Part shown: positions 34,171-43,622 of the stretch, piece by piece
How the letters are laid out: each line of letters begins with the position of its first letter
Numbering within the stretch: position 1 is the first letter of the stretch
Assembly: GCF_024436065.1 (NCBI RefSeq)
Contig: NZ_JANFNS010000002.1
Span: forward strand, 248,001 to 312,000
Direction of reading: 5' to 3'
From: Saccharibacillus sp. JS10
GTDB lineage: Bacteria > Bacillota > Bacilli > Paenibacillales > Paenibacillaceae
Length of the DNA: 64,000 bases
Program-made: the position numbers and the translations under genes
The notes under the pieces: generated by a model
Database searches by the model: none
What the model saw: only the letters and a program-made list of their open reading frames with translations
Told to the model about the DNA's origin: nothing

Positions 34171-35829
34171 ATGCTTAACGTTCGATCTGTACGTGGAAAA
34201 AGCAAAACGAAAGCTTTAATGGCAGGGGTTCTTTCAACAGTGATGTTGCTTGGGGTAGGCGTTCAGTCATCATTTGCAGCAGAACAACCGAAGATTGAAG
34301 CGCAAAATGTGATCATTTTGATCCCTGACGGTATGGGAATGGACGGAACGACGCTAACCCGTTGGTATAACGGCGGCAAACCTTTGGCAATGGACGAGAT
34401 GGCAAGCGGTCTGGTACGTACATACTCGGCAGATGCGGCAATCGCGGATTCGGCTCCGGCGGGTACGGCTTTTGCAACAGGGCATAAATCGCATACCGGC
34501 TATGTTGGCGTGTTGCCGGATCAAAATACGATGCCGGGACTCCAAAAAATCGCCGAAAGCGATCAGAAAAAGCCGGTAGCGAATATTTTGGAAGCGGCAA
34601 GACTGTCTGGTAAATCAACGGGGATTATTGCGACTTCCGAAATTATGCACGCGACTCCGGCGGCATTCAGCGCACATTACCCGGATCGCGGCAATTACGA
34701 TGCGCTCAGCAAACAGCAAGTGTACGCAGGTATCGATGTCGTGCTTGGAGGCGGAGCTAAATATTTTACAGCCAAAGAACGTAAAGACGGCGAAAATCTA
34801 CAAAGCATAATCCAAAATCTCGGTTATGATATCGTGCGTAACCCTGCCGAAATGAAAGCTTCTGCTTCCGACAAATTATGGGGAATGTTCGCGGAGGGCG
34901 CGATGAGTTACGATATGGATCGCGATCCCAAAAAGCAACCGAGCTTGGCAGAAATGACGTCGAAAGCGATTGATGTATTGGATCGTAACGAAAAAGGATT
35001 TTTCCTGATGGTTGAAGGAAGTAAAGTCGACTGGGCAGCACACGCGAACGATCCGATCGGGATCATCAGCGATGTGAATGCGTTTGACAAAGCGGTAGGC
35101 GAAGCGTTGGAATTTGCAAAAGCGGACGGTAATACGATGGTCATCGCGGTGACGGATCACGCCAACGGCGGAATCTCGATCGGCGACCGAGCGACGACAG
35201 GAACGTATGACACGGAGCCGCTCAGTACCTTCACCGCACCTTTGCTCAAAGCCAAACTGACAGCCGAAGGCGTAGAAGCCAAACTTATTACGCCGCGTAC
35301 AAATGCAAATATCAAACAAGTTGTCGCGCAATATTACGGCATTAACAATTTGACGAATAAAGAAGTCGAAAGTATTCGCCGTGCGGAAAAAGGCAAGCTG
35401 AATAGTGTTCTTGGACCCATGATCAGCGAGCGAGCGCATATCGGCTGGACTTCTGGCGGTCATACAGGCGGCGATGTTGTATTGTACTCGTACGCACCGA
35501 ATGGACAAAAATTAAGCGGTTTGCTGGAAAATACAGATATTGCCCGGGAAATGGCTTCTGCACTTGGTTTGGATCTGGATGCAGTGAGCAAGCAATTGTT
35601 TGTATCCGCAGAAGAAGCTTTTAAAATGAAAGGCGCTCAAATCAAGACAGATAATAGCGATGTAAAAAATCCAGTGCTCGTCGTGACTAAAGGTAGCAAT
35701 ACCCTGCGTTTACCGATGTTCAAAAGCATTGCGAGTCTAAATGGAAAAAGCGTACAGTTGAACGGAAATATCGTGTATAACGGTAAACAATTTTTCGTTC
35801 CTCAAGATGCAGTAGACCTATTTCCTTGA
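34171..35829 (+). CDS. Exported alkaline phosphatase with C-terminal stalk domain
   Basis: Releases phosphate from organic monoesters outside the cell. 552 residues: signal peptide 1-37, alkaline phosphatase fold about 43-470 with the metal Asp D53 (IPDGMG), the phosphorylated Ser S94 in DSAPAGTAFATG, and later metal motifs (DWAAHAND, TDHANGG, WTSGGHTGG). The last about 55 residues (LRLPMFKSIASLNGKSVQLNG) are a copper-amine-oxidase-like stalk module common in paenibacilli. GAGGGAG lies before ATG. Single gene. No clear Pho box was found upstream. Confidence 0.93.
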   Translation: MLNVRSVRGKSKTKALMAGVLSTVMLLGVGVQSSFAAEQPKIEAQNVIILIPDGMGMDGTTLTRWYNGGKPLAMDEMASGLVRTYSADAAIADSAPAGTAFATGHKSHTGYVGVLPDQNTMPGLQKIAESDQKKPVANILEAARLSGKSTGIIATSEIMHATPAAFSAHYPDRGNYDALSKQQVYAGIDVVLGGGAKYFTAKERKDGENLQSIIQNLGYDIVRNPAEMKASASDKLWGMFAEGAMSYDMDRDPKKQPSLAEMTSKAIDVLDRNEKGFFLMVEGSKVDWAAHANDPIGIISDVNAFDKAVGEALEFAKADGNTMVIAVTDHANGGISIGDRATTGTYDTEPLSTFTAPLLKAKLTAEGVEAKLITPRTNANIKQVVAQYYGINNLTNKEVESIRRAEKGKLNSVLGPMISERAHIGWTSGGHTGGDVVLYSYAPNGQKLSGLLENTDIAREMASALGLDLDAVSKQLFVSAEEAFKMKGAQIKTDNSDVKNPVLVVTKGSNTLRLPMFKSIASLNGKSVQLNGNIVYNGKQFFVPQDAVDLFP

Positions 35830-35874
35830 TCAAAATCATATACGTACTTGTAAAAAATGGTTATCTATTATCCC

Positions 35875-35906
35875 GCCTCGGAATCTTGATTCCGGGGCTT
35901 TTTTTA
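35875..35906 (+). terminator. Rho-independent terminator
   Basis: GCCTCGGAAT / ATTCCGGGGC around CTTG with TTTTTTT after the phosphatase gene. Confidence 0.88.
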
Positions 35907-36042
35907 TTTCGAGTTTTATTTATTTAACGAAGTTTCGTGTTTTTGCGTTCAAGGTGATTACCAAGCATCCTAAACCGGGTATTGTATTGATTAGAAGAAC
36001 AGTCAAAGGATTGAAACCACGACTTACATATGGGAGAAAACT

Positions 36043-37023
36043 ATGATCTTATTCGAAAATGTTACCAAGACGTACAACGACGGCAGAACAGCTGTAAAAG
36101 GCTTATCTTTCGAAATCAAAAAAGGCGAGTTTTTTGTATTGATCGGTCCCAGCGGATGCGGCAAAACAACCGTGCTCAAAACGATCAATCGATTGATCGA
36201 AACGAGCAGTGGGCGTATTTCGATCGAAGATCGTCCGATCGACGATTACAAGTTAAATGAATTGCGTTGGAACATTGGATATGTCCTGCAACAGATCGCT
36301 TTGTTTCCTCATATGACAGTCGGTGAAAATGTCGCAGTCGTACCGGATTTGATGAAAAAATCACGTGCCGAGACGGAAAAGTCGGTTAATCATCTGCTTG
36401 GTATGGTCGGGCTGGATTCAGAAGTGTACCGAGACAAAATTCCGTCTGAACTTTCGGGCGGTCAGCAGCAGCGCGTCGGAGTCGTGCGAGCTTTGGCGGC
36501 AGATCCGGATATTTTGCTGATGGACGAACCGTTTAGCGCACTTGATCCGGTCACGCGCGAAAAATTGCAAAACGATCTACTCGAACTTCAACGCTCGATT
36601 CGCAAAACGATCGTTTTCGTGACGCATGATATGCGCGAAGCTTTGAAACTAGGCGATCGAATCTGTTTGATGAACAACGGTGAAATCGTACAGATCGGTA
36701 CACCTGACGAAATTGTGCGACAACCGGCTAACGAATTCGTTCGACGCTTTTTAGGCGATGCGGTGGAATCTGTGCAGACTGTTTCTCCCGGTGCCTCGCT
36801 TACCGCAGAAGAATTGGCAGAGCCTTTAGCATCGGATTACCAGTTGTCTAATAACGGGGCGGTCACGATCGGTGCAGATACCGAAGTCGGCGAGCTTTTG
36901 CGACATTTTGCTGCGGAAGAAAGATTGCTCGTACGTCGCGGGGATACGGTTTTCGGACTACTGCAACGTGAACAGACATTGAAGCGAATCGCGCGCGAAC
37001 TTGAAGAAAGGGGTGCAAAGTAA
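36043..37023 (+). CDS. opuCA: Osmolyte ABC importer ATPase (OpuCA/OpuBA-type)
   Basis: 326 residues. Walker A GPSGCGKTT near 38-46, Q-loop LQQIALFP, signature LSGGQQQRVGVV, Walker B ILLMDEPFSALDP, switch His VFVTHDM, then the quaternary-amine-type extension QPANEFVRRFLG. The C-terminal about 80 residues are a degenerate single CBS-like module instead of the usual pair. TAA is followed at once by the ATG of the permease gene, so the two are coupled. Energises uptake of glycine betaine, choline or similar osmoprotectants. Confidence 0.87.
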   Translation: MILFENVTKTYNDGRTAVKGLSFEIKKGEFFVLIGPSGCGKTTVLKTINRLIETSSGRISIEDRPIDDYKLNELRWNIGYVLQQIALFPHMTVGENVAVVPDLMKKSRAETEKSVNHLLGMVGLDSEVYRDKIPSELSGGQQQRVGVVRALAADPDILLMDEPFSALDPVTREKLQNDLLELQRSIRKTIVFVTHDMREALKLGDRICLMNNGEIVQIGTPDEIVRQPANEFVRRFLGDAVESVQTVSPGASLTAEELAEPLASDYQLSNNGAVTIGADTEVGELLRHFAAEERLLVRRGDTVFGLLQREQTLKRIARELEERGAK

Positions 37024-38547
37024 ATGAACGCCTTTTTCGATGTACTTTCGCAGCGGCAAGATCAATTGTGGAACACGCTCGGTGAACATATTGCGTTATC
37101 GTTTGTTTCTTTGCTGATTGCGGCATTGATCGCCGTACCGCTTGGTTTATGGCTGGCAAGAAAACCGCGTATCGCGGAAGGCATTATTGGCGTAACCGCG
37201 GTATTACAGACGATTCCTTCATTGGCGCTACTTGGTCTGATGATTCCGCTGCTTGGGATTGGACGTTTTCCGGCGGTAGTCGCGCTTGTCATTTACGCAC
37301 TGCTACCGATTTTGCGAAATACATATACCGGAGTGCGAGGCGTCGATGCGTCTTTGATTGAAGCAGCAGACGCAATGGGAATGAGTCGAAGCAAGCGTTT
37401 GTTTAAAGTCGAATTGCCGCTGGCGATGCCGGTTATCATGGCGGGTATTCGCACAGCGACAGTCCTGATTATCGGTACGGCAACACTTGCAGCCTTGATC
37501 GGCGGCGGCGGTCTGGGTGAATTGATTTTGCTGGGGATCGATCGAAATGATACGAATCTAATCTTGATCGGAGCGATTCCAGCTGCATTGCTTGCGATTA
37601 TCTTCGATTTTGCTTTGCGCTTTTTGGAACGGTTGTCGCTCAAGCGTTCGCTTGCGGCATTGGGCGGATTTGCGGTTATTATCGCGGCATTCCTGATTAT
37701 TCCGATTATCGAGCAAGCGAACAAAGCAGATATCGTCATCGCGGGAAAGCTTGGCGCCGAACCGGAAATTTTGATTAATATGTATAAAGAATTAATTGAA
37801 CAGGATACCGATTTGACTGTCGAATTGAAGCCGGGTCTCGGTAAGACTTCGTTCGTATTCGCGGCTTTGCAAAACGGCGATGTCGATATTTATCCGGAGT
37901 TTACCGGAACCGCGATCAGCGAATTCCTCAAAACGACAGCGGTGAGTACCGACGCGACCGAAGTCTATAATCAAGCCCGCGACGGGATGAAAAGTGAGTT
38001 TAATATGGCGATGCTAGAGCCGATGGCGTACAACAATACTTATGCGATTGCGATGTCCAAACGCCTAGCCGATCAATACGAAGTCACGAAAATTTCCGAA
38101 CTGAAGCCGCTTGAAAATAATCTCGAAGCCGGGTTTACGTTAGAGTTTTCGGATCGTGAAGACGGCTACCTCGGGATTCAAGAATTGTACGGCATTAAGT
38201 TCCATTCGGTATTCACGATGGAGCCGAAGCTGCGTTACCAAGCGATCGAGAGCGGCGATATCGATCTGCTCGACGCCTATTCAACGGACAGTGAATTGGC
38301 GCAATACGATCTGACGGTGCTTGATGACGATAAAGGCTTGTTCCCGCCGTATCAAGGCGCTCCGATGATGTTGCAGACAACGCTCGACGAACATCCTGAA
38401 CTTGCTGATGTGCTGAATGTATTGGGCGGTCAGATTACGGATGATGAGATGCGTAAAATGAATTATGAAGTGAACGCGGAAGGACGCCCGGCGGAAGAAG
38501 TGGCTCAACAATTTTTGCAGGAAAAAGGATTGCTTAAAGCCGAATAA
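37024..38547 (+). CDS. opuC: Osmolyte ABC importer, permease fused to substrate-binding domain
   Basis: 507 residues that unite two usual subunits. Residues 1-225 are the OpuCB-like permease (six TM, coupling segment IEAADAMGMSRSKRLFKVELPLAMP); a further TM about 217-232 leads to an extracellular OpuAC/OsmoX-type binding domain about 237-507 (VIAGKLGAEPEILINMY, DVDIYPEFTGTA, YAIAMSKRLADQY, LTVLDDDKGLFPPY). Such fusions are common in Firmicutes. With OpuCA it makes a complete two-gene osmoprotectant importer. Ended by a bidirectional terminator. Confidence 0.9.
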   Translation: MNAFFDVLSQRQDQLWNTLGEHIALSFVSLLIAALIAVPLGLWLARKPRIAEGIIGVTAVLQTIPSLALLGLMIPLLGIGRFPAVVALVIYALLPILRNTYTGVRGVDASLIEAADAMGMSRSKRLFKVELPLAMPVIMAGIRTATVLIIGTATLAALIGGGGLGELILLGIDRNDTNLILIGAIPAALLAIIFDFALRFLERLSLKRSLAALGGFAVIIAAFLIIPIIEQANKADIVIAGKLGAEPEILINMYKELIEQDTDLTVELKPGLGKTSFVFAALQNGDVDIYPEFTGTAISEFLKTTAVSTDATEVYNQARDGMKSEFNMAMLEPMAYNNTYAIAMSKRLADQYEVTKISELKPLENNLEAGFTLEFSDREDGYLGIQELYGIKFHSVFTMEPKLRYQAIESGDIDLLDAYSTDSELAQYDLTVLDDDKGLFPPYQGAPMMLQTTLDEHPELADVLNVLGGQITDDEMRKMNYEVNAEGRPAEEVAQQFLQEKGLLKAE

Positions 38548-38556
38548 TTAGACGAC

Positions 38557-38587
38557 AAAAAGACCGCCGATCATCGGCGGTCTTTTT
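38557..38587. terminator. Bidirectional terminator
   Basis: AAAAAGACCGCCGAT / ATCGGCGGTCTTTTT, shared by the opuC gene (+) and the superoxide dismutase gene (-). Confidence 0.92.
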
Positions 38588-38616
38588 CTTTTTATCTACT
38601 ACTTTTTAAGACTAGC

Positions 38617-39354
38617 TTACTTCGGAATATTGCCGCCGGCGATCCGATCGCCTGAATTTCCGGCTGGATCGGATTTCTGATCATCGGCAGCGGCGTGGAT
38701 AATGATCGAACGTCCGGCAACAGACATCGGGCTATCTGGCTTGAGGTTCGCGCCTTCAAGGAAAAATTCTTGTACGGCTGTGCCTTTAGTAGTCGCCATC
38801 AGATTTTTTTCGAAATCTCCGATATGCGTTCCTTTTGGATTATGATGCCCGTGCTCGTCTCGGGTCGGATTGAAGTGACCGAGCGCGGTCGCGAAATCGT
38901 TATTTTTGATCGGCATCTGATGCACATGAATCCCGTGAGGACCCGGAGGAAGATTCATCAGACTGACTTTCACGCGAACGCCGCCTTTTTCTTCCATCAG
39001 GTCGATACTACCGTGTACGGTTCCGTCTGCACTTTTAACGATTGTTTTCGCGCTGCCTGTTGAAATGGAATTATTGCTCGCGTCCCAATACACCGGAACA
39101 TCTAGCATATCGCCAATCGCACGCACGGGTACATAGGTCGTTCCGTTATACGTGAGCGCTGCGGGTGACTTGGCACCGTTGCTTCCTGTTACGGAAGGTG
39201 CGGCTTGCCGCTCTCCAAAAGCGAAAAACGTTGCTTTAGAGACCATCGCGGATATGGATGTATCGGCAGCGACAGCGGAAAGACCGGAAAATAATACAGC
39301 ACCGCATACAAAGGACACCACGACATGTTTTTTACTTATCGGTTTTTTGTTCAT
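38617..39354 (-). CDS. Exported Cu/Zn superoxide dismutase-like protein with stalk domain
   Basis: 245 residues: signal peptide 1-30, a copper-amine-oxidase-like stalk module about 36-106 (TYNGTTYVPVRAIGDML), then a Cu/Zn SOD domain about 110-243. All metal ligands align: H143, H145, H160, H220 for Cu and H160, H168, H177, D180 for Zn; R237 matches the catalytic Arg. Both cysteines of the conserved SOD disulfide are absent: the GKC position reads PIKNND and the ACG position reads AGG. It should convert superoxide at the cell surface, if the fold is stable without the disulfide. GAGGAGGGG precedes ATG. Confidence 0.9.
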   Translation of the reverse strand: MNKKPISKKHVVVSFVCGAVLFSGLSAVAADTSISAMVSKATFFAFGERQAAPSVTGSNGAKSPAALTYNGTTYVPVRAIGDMLDVPVYWDASNNSISTGSAKTIVKSADGTVHGSIDLMEEKGGVRVKVSLMNLPPGPHGIHVHQMPIKNNDFATALGHFNPTRDEHGHHNPKGTHIGDFEKNLMATTKGTAVQEFFLEGANLKPDSPMSVAGRSIIIHAAADDQKSDPAGNSGDRIAGGNIPK

Positions 39355-39609
39355 CGTAAACCCCTCCTCATCAATCTGCTGCTTCTCTAACTTGTATTCG
39401 CTTACACAAATAAATAATTATGGAAATATCCTTCGTTGCACCTTACCCTTCAATGAAGAAGACGAAACGAAACAGTTAAACGCTTAGATCAACAAAAATG
39501 TAAAAAAATTCGATTTCCATCTATCCAGATTTCGAGTCATTTGCTACAGTAAACGAACCGCTAGATTGCCCGCAACGAACAAAATCACTTCCAATAAAAT
39601 GGAATAAAA

Positions 39610-39618
39610 TGTTATAAT
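39610..39618 (+). promoter_or_regulatory. Extended -10 promoter of the sugar-sensing operon
   Basis: TGTTATAAT is a TGN-extended perfect TATAAT, 33 bases before the TTG start of the anchored binding protein. The -35 region is weak. Confidence 0.5.
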
Positions 39619-39650
39619 TTGATTATCGGTATAAAGGAGAGGAACCTTTT

Positions 39651-40628
39651 TTGCATAAAACGATCAGTTTGGCGTTAGGTTCGATCTGCGCCGTTTTTCT
39701 ATTTTTTACAATGATCTCTGCAATACGCTTTGTGCAGTCCAGTTGGCAACCTCCGCAGCTTCAGACGACGCAAGACGAGGAGTATCGATTAGTGCTCGTA
39801 ACCAAAGATCTCGGGACGCCGTTTTGGAACGAAGTCGGTGAAGGAGCCAAAGCAGAAGCGCAAAAATCAGGCGCAAACTTAGAGATTTGGGGCACATATG
39901 GCGAAGATCGCGAAGATTTTTTGAAGCAGCTTGAGATTGCAATCGATTCCAAAGTAGACGGGATTATCGTGCAAGGGATGGATCAAGATGCGTTCGATAA
40001 TTTAACGAAGGTAAAAGCAGCTTTTTACGGCATTCCGATTATTACCGTTGCAAGCGATGTGCCGATGTCGGAAAGTATGCGCAAAACGTATGTGGGTTCG
40101 GATGCTTGGGAAGCTGGGAAAACGATCGGACAGCGACTAATTAGCGATATGGGCGATCAAGGGCAAGTTGTTTTAATGGGCGATGAAAGAAAAGAATATG
40201 ACCAAAAGCAGCGAATTTCAGGTATCCAAAGTGTATTGAGCCAACATCCCGGAATTCAGATTGAATACGTGACCAGCTCAGACGAAGAAGAACAAATCTC
40301 GGCCGCCACGCAAAATGTAATGAACGTTTTTCCGGAAGTGAAAGCGTTTATATCGGTCGATGCGAATCTAACGCCTGTCATGGTGCAAGAGATTGAGCGT
40401 CGTTCGCAGGTCGAGCCGTATTACATTTATTCGTTTGACGATAATCCGAATATTCTGGCTTTGCTGCGAAGAGGCAAGATTGATGGGATGATCCAGCAGT
40501 CTCCAGTCGAGATGGGCGAAACCGGTGTGAAAATGATGCTCAGCTGGCTGACAGGGGAAACCGTTCCTCTGAACGCACAAGGGTATATGACCCAAATTCG
40601 GATGTTGTCGCCGGAGGATGTCCAATGA
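39651..40628 (+). CDS. Membrane-anchored periplasmic-binding-type sugar sensor
   Basis: 325 residues. An uncleaved N-terminal TM (about 5-25) carries a type-I sugar-binding domain (LVTKDLGTPFWNEVGEGA, VDGIIVQGMD, TYVGSDAWEAGKTIG, FDDNPNILALLRRGKIDG). It has no lipobox and no transporter genes of its own; instead it overlaps the histidine kinase gene by four bases (ATGA). This matches the XylFII-LytS arrangement described in Clostridium, where a binding protein reports the sugar to the kinase. TTG start with AAGGAGAGG before it. Ligand probably a pentose or other monosaccharide, by analogy only. Confidence 0.82.
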   Translation: MHKTISLALGSICAVFLFFTMISAIRFVQSSWQPPQLQTTQDEEYRLVLVTKDLGTPFWNEVGEGAKAEAQKSGANLEIWGTYGEDREDFLKQLEIAIDSKVDGIIVQGMDQDAFDNLTKVKAAFYGIPIITVASDVPMSESMRKTYVGSDAWEAGKTIGQRLISDMGDQGQVVLMGDERKEYDQKQRISGIQSVLSQHPGIQIEYVTSSDEEEQISAATQNVMNVFPEVKAFISVDANLTPVMVQEIERRSQVEPYYIYSFDDNPNILALLRRGKIDGMIQQSPVEMGETGVKMMLSWLTGETVPLNAQGYMTQIRMLSPEDVQ

Positions 40629-42091
40629 TCGGAATCCAGCGAAAAATTTGGACATTAGCCGCAATCGTCATGTTTATTATGGCTTCAATCTGGATCACGC
40701 TTACGTATTACAATCAGAAAACGCAAGATCAATACGACGATATTCTGCAACGCTATCTACTGATGAACGAAGTCACAAGCGAAAGCAGTCAGACCGTTAA
40801 CGCGCTCAATATTTATTTGCTGACCCCGACCGAAGGGAATTTGAGCAGCTTAAGACGCGTCGAACAACGACTGCAAGCGGCAAAAAGCTCAATCGTAACG
40901 CTGCGCAACGAAAAAAACGATTTTGTGCTGACAAGTTATATGAATCTGATTGATAGCTTAATGGAAACGACGAATCGATCCATTATGTTTAAATCCGAGC
41001 GCGAAAGCGAAGAATCGTCGAAAGCTTTTGCCGAAGCGACACGGATTTCGCGCTACATTTCGGAAATGACCTTGCAATTGATCGATATCGAACTCAACAC
41101 GTACGAACAATTTTATCGCAGCATTATCGAACAAGCCGAAGAGTTAAAAAAGCTCGGGATTTGGATTTTGCTTGCGATTACTTTTGGGCTGCTGCTTTTT
41201 ACGTATTGGTTTTCGCTCAGCATTACGCGCCCCGTGCAACAATTAACGAAAGCCGCGCAAGAATTGGCAAAAGGCAGATTCGAGCGGCAGATTGTCGTGA
41301 ACTCATCGGATGAAATTTCGTTTTTGGCGACCACATTCGAACGGATGCGCGTCAATATCAACAATCTGATCGTCGAAATCCGGGAAAAAGCACGTCTGGA
41401 AAGCGAATTGCAACAAAGCCGTCTATTGCTAAAAGAAAGCCAATTACGCAGTCTGCAAAGTCAGATCAATCCGCATTTTCTGTTCAATATTTTGGATACG
41501 TTATCGAAAAAAGCGTTTCTGGAAGGCGCGGAAGAAACGAGCGATCTGCTCGTAAGTGTGGCGGGGCTGCTCAGATACAACCTCAAACGGTTGGATCGGC
41601 CTGTGACGTTGTACGATGAAGTGCGCGTTGTGCGGCAATATATGGAGATTCAATCCGCGCGTTTTACCGAACGACTCAAATTAGTGACGCAGATCGACGA
41701 ACATTGCCTAGCCGTGCAGATGCCGGGTCTTACGCTGCAACCGATTATTGAGAACGCGGTTATTCACGGGATCGAACCTTTGGAAGAAGGCGGTATGATT
41801 ACGGTCAAAATTACCGATGCTGACGACCATGTCCATATCGAGATTGCAGACAATGGGCCAGGCATGAACCCTGACAAGATCCAAGATATCCTCGAAGAAC
41901 GTGTAGTCGAGCCGGAAGGTCATTCGACCGGAATCGGATTCGGCAATGTCGTCCGGCGACTGCGATTATTTTATGGCGTATCTGATGTGATTGAAATATG
42001 TAGCGAAGACGGGCAAGGCGTACATGTGTTACTCAAATTACCGAAAACAAGGAGAAGCGACACCTATGATAAAGCTATTGATCGTGGATGA
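40625..42091 (+). CDS. Sensor histidine kinase, YesM/LytS type
   Basis: 488 residues: TM about 10-30, extracellular helical domain about 35-175, TM about 178-200, HAMP about 202-255, a HisKA_5-type core with the phosphoacceptor H284 in QINPHFLFN, and a HATPase domain with the N-box PIIENAVIHGIEP and ADNGPGMN. The extracellular part is helical and too short for its own sugar site, which fits sensing through the upstream binding protein. Overlaps both neighbours: ATGA with the sensor gene and 26 bases with the response regulator. Confidence 0.92.
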   Translation: MIGIQRKIWTLAAIVMFIMASIWITLTYYNQKTQDQYDDILQRYLLMNEVTSESSQTVNALNIYLLTPTEGNLSSLRRVEQRLQAAKSSIVTLRNEKNDFVLTSYMNLIDSLMETTNRSIMFKSERESEESSKAFAEATRISRYISEMTLQLIDIELNTYEQFYRSIIEQAEELKKLGIWILLAITFGLLLFTYWFSLSITRPVQQLTKAAQELAKGRFERQIVVNSSDEISFLATTFERMRVNINNLIVEIREKARLESELQQSRLLLKESQLRSLQSQINPHFLFNILDTLSKKAFLEGAEETSDLLVSVAGLLRYNLKRLDRPVTLYDEVRVVRQYMEIQSARFTERLKLVTQIDEHCLAVQMPGLTLQPIIENAVIHGIEPLEEGGMITVKITDADDHVHIEIADNGPGMNPDKIQDILEERVVEPEGHSTGIGFGNVVRRLRLFYGVSDVIEICSEDGQGVHVLLKLPKTRRSDTYDKAIDRG

Positions 42092-43622
42092 TGAACAGGT
42101 CGGTCGCGAAGGGTTGGAAGCGATTTTGCGCAAAGGGTTTCCGGATTTAGAAATTCAGCAAGCGAAAAACGGCAAAATGGCGCTGGAGATGACGGACTCT
42201 TTTGCACCTGACCTGATTTTAATGGATATCAAAATGCCGGGCATGGACGGGCTGGAAGCGACGGAGATTATTAGCGAAAAGTACCCCGATATTCATATTG
42301 TGATGGTAACGGCTTACGATACGTTCGATTATGCTCGCCGCGCGCTCAAACTTGGAGTGAAAGATTATTTGCTCAAACCAAGCAAAGCGCTGGAAATCAA
42401 AAAAACAGTCGGCAAAGTATTGGAACAAATCGAAGAAGAAAAGCGCAAGCGTGAACATAGTCGGTTGCGTGAAAACGCGCTGGAGCGAGTAATGCCCGTC
42501 ATTGAGACGGATATCGTGACGCAGCTGCTATTTGACCATGTTCATGAAGTGCATTCCGATGAACTGGTGTCGTGGCTGGGTGCCGAAGCGAAAAACGAGA
42601 CTTTTGCTTTGTCGGTCTTGATCTCGGAAGGTTCGGAAGGCGCTTACGCTGCGATTCGGGATCTTGTAAAACGAGAAGCCGCAGGTTGGGTAGGAGCGCT
42701 GTACGGTCGCCAAATTCCGATTATTGCGTTTCGTGATCCTGGACGTTCATTCCGCGTTCAAGCGACGGAACTTGCTCGCGCTTTGCTCGAAGTCGGCGGC
42801 GGTGCGATGCAAAGCGGTTGGTTTATCGGCGTAGGGAATGTCTACGAATCATTGTCGCAAGTGCGCCAATCGTACCGGGAAGCGATGCTCGCTACGCCCG
42901 ATCCGATGCAGGCTGTGCGGTATCGGTTGTATATGAACAAGCCGGAGTCAGGAGCGATTACAGGTTCCGCTTCGCTTGCCGATCTGCCGGACAAGCGCTG
43001 GGAACAACATTTTTTCGAGCAAATCCGTATCGGGGATTGGGAAGGGATTCGTACAGAAGCTTTGGACTTTTTGCGTCTTTGCGAAAGTGAAGATGTCGAC
43101 CGATTGCATGCTCAGCAACGAGTGTCTGAACGACTATGGGTCGCTTCTCGGGTATTGGCGGAGATGGGCGTCGAGATCGGTACGCCAACATTTTCGTTCC
43201 AAGCGCAAGATTATCGTCAGCTCCGCGCCGAAACCGGTATTATTTTGGACCGCATCAAGCAAGCGTATGCCGAACATTTGGAAAAAATCAAACCGGATAC
43301 CGTACGCCGAATCAAACAATATATTGCCGAACATTCCCATCAAGATATTTCGTTGGAAGCGATCGGAGAAAAGTTCGAACTTAGCCCTTTTTACATCAGC
43401 AAATTATTCAAAGAGCAAGTCGGCGTCAATTATATCGACTTTTTGACGGAATGCCGGATCGAAAAAGCCAAAAAGCTCATGAGCGACCCAACGCGGAGTT
43501 TGAAAGAAATTACGTTCGAAGTAGGGTATCATGATCCGAATTATTTCAGTAAAGTATTCAAAAAAACGTGTGAAGTCTCGCCGACTGAATATCGCAAAGC
43601 GTTGTTGGGTGCTTCAGAATGA
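42066..43622 (+). CDS. AraC-type response regulator (YesN-like)
   Basis: 518 residues: receiver domain 1-125 with acidic pair D8-D9, phosphoacceptor D54 in LILMDIKMPGMDG and the Lys in YLLKPSK; a helical middle; C-terminal AraC DNA-binding domain about 415-512 with two HTHs (ISLEAIGEKFELSPFYISKLFKE and SLKEITFEVGYHDPNYFSKVFKK). The frame begins earlier, at 41991, but AAGGAG lies before the ATG at 42066. Likely target is the ABC transporter promoter at 44924-44952. The next gene overlaps by ATGA. Confidence 0.93.
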   Translation: MIKLLIVDDEQVGREGLEAILRKGFPDLEIQQAKNGKMALEMTDSFAPDLILMDIKMPGMDGLEATEIISEKYPDIHIVMVTAYDTFDYARRALKLGVKDYLLKPSKALEIKKTVGKVLEQIEEEKRKREHSRLRENALERVMPVIETDIVTQLLFDHVHEVHSDELVSWLGAEAKNETFALSVLISEGSEGAYAAIRDLVKREAAGWVGALYGRQIPIIAFRDPGRSFRVQATELARALLEVGGGAMQSGWFIGVGNVYESLSQVRQSYREAMLATPDPMQAVRYRLYMNKPESGAITGSASLADLPDKRWEQHFFEQIRIGDWEGIRTEALDFLRLCESEDVDRLHAQQRVSERLWVASRVLAEMGVEIGTPTFSFQAQDYRQLRAETGIILDRIKQAYAEHLEKIKPDTVRRIKQYIAEHSHQDISLEAIGEKFELSPFYISKLFKEQVGVNYIDFLTECRIEKAKKLMSDPTRSLKEITFEVGYHDPNYFSKVFKKTCEVSPTEYRKALLGASE

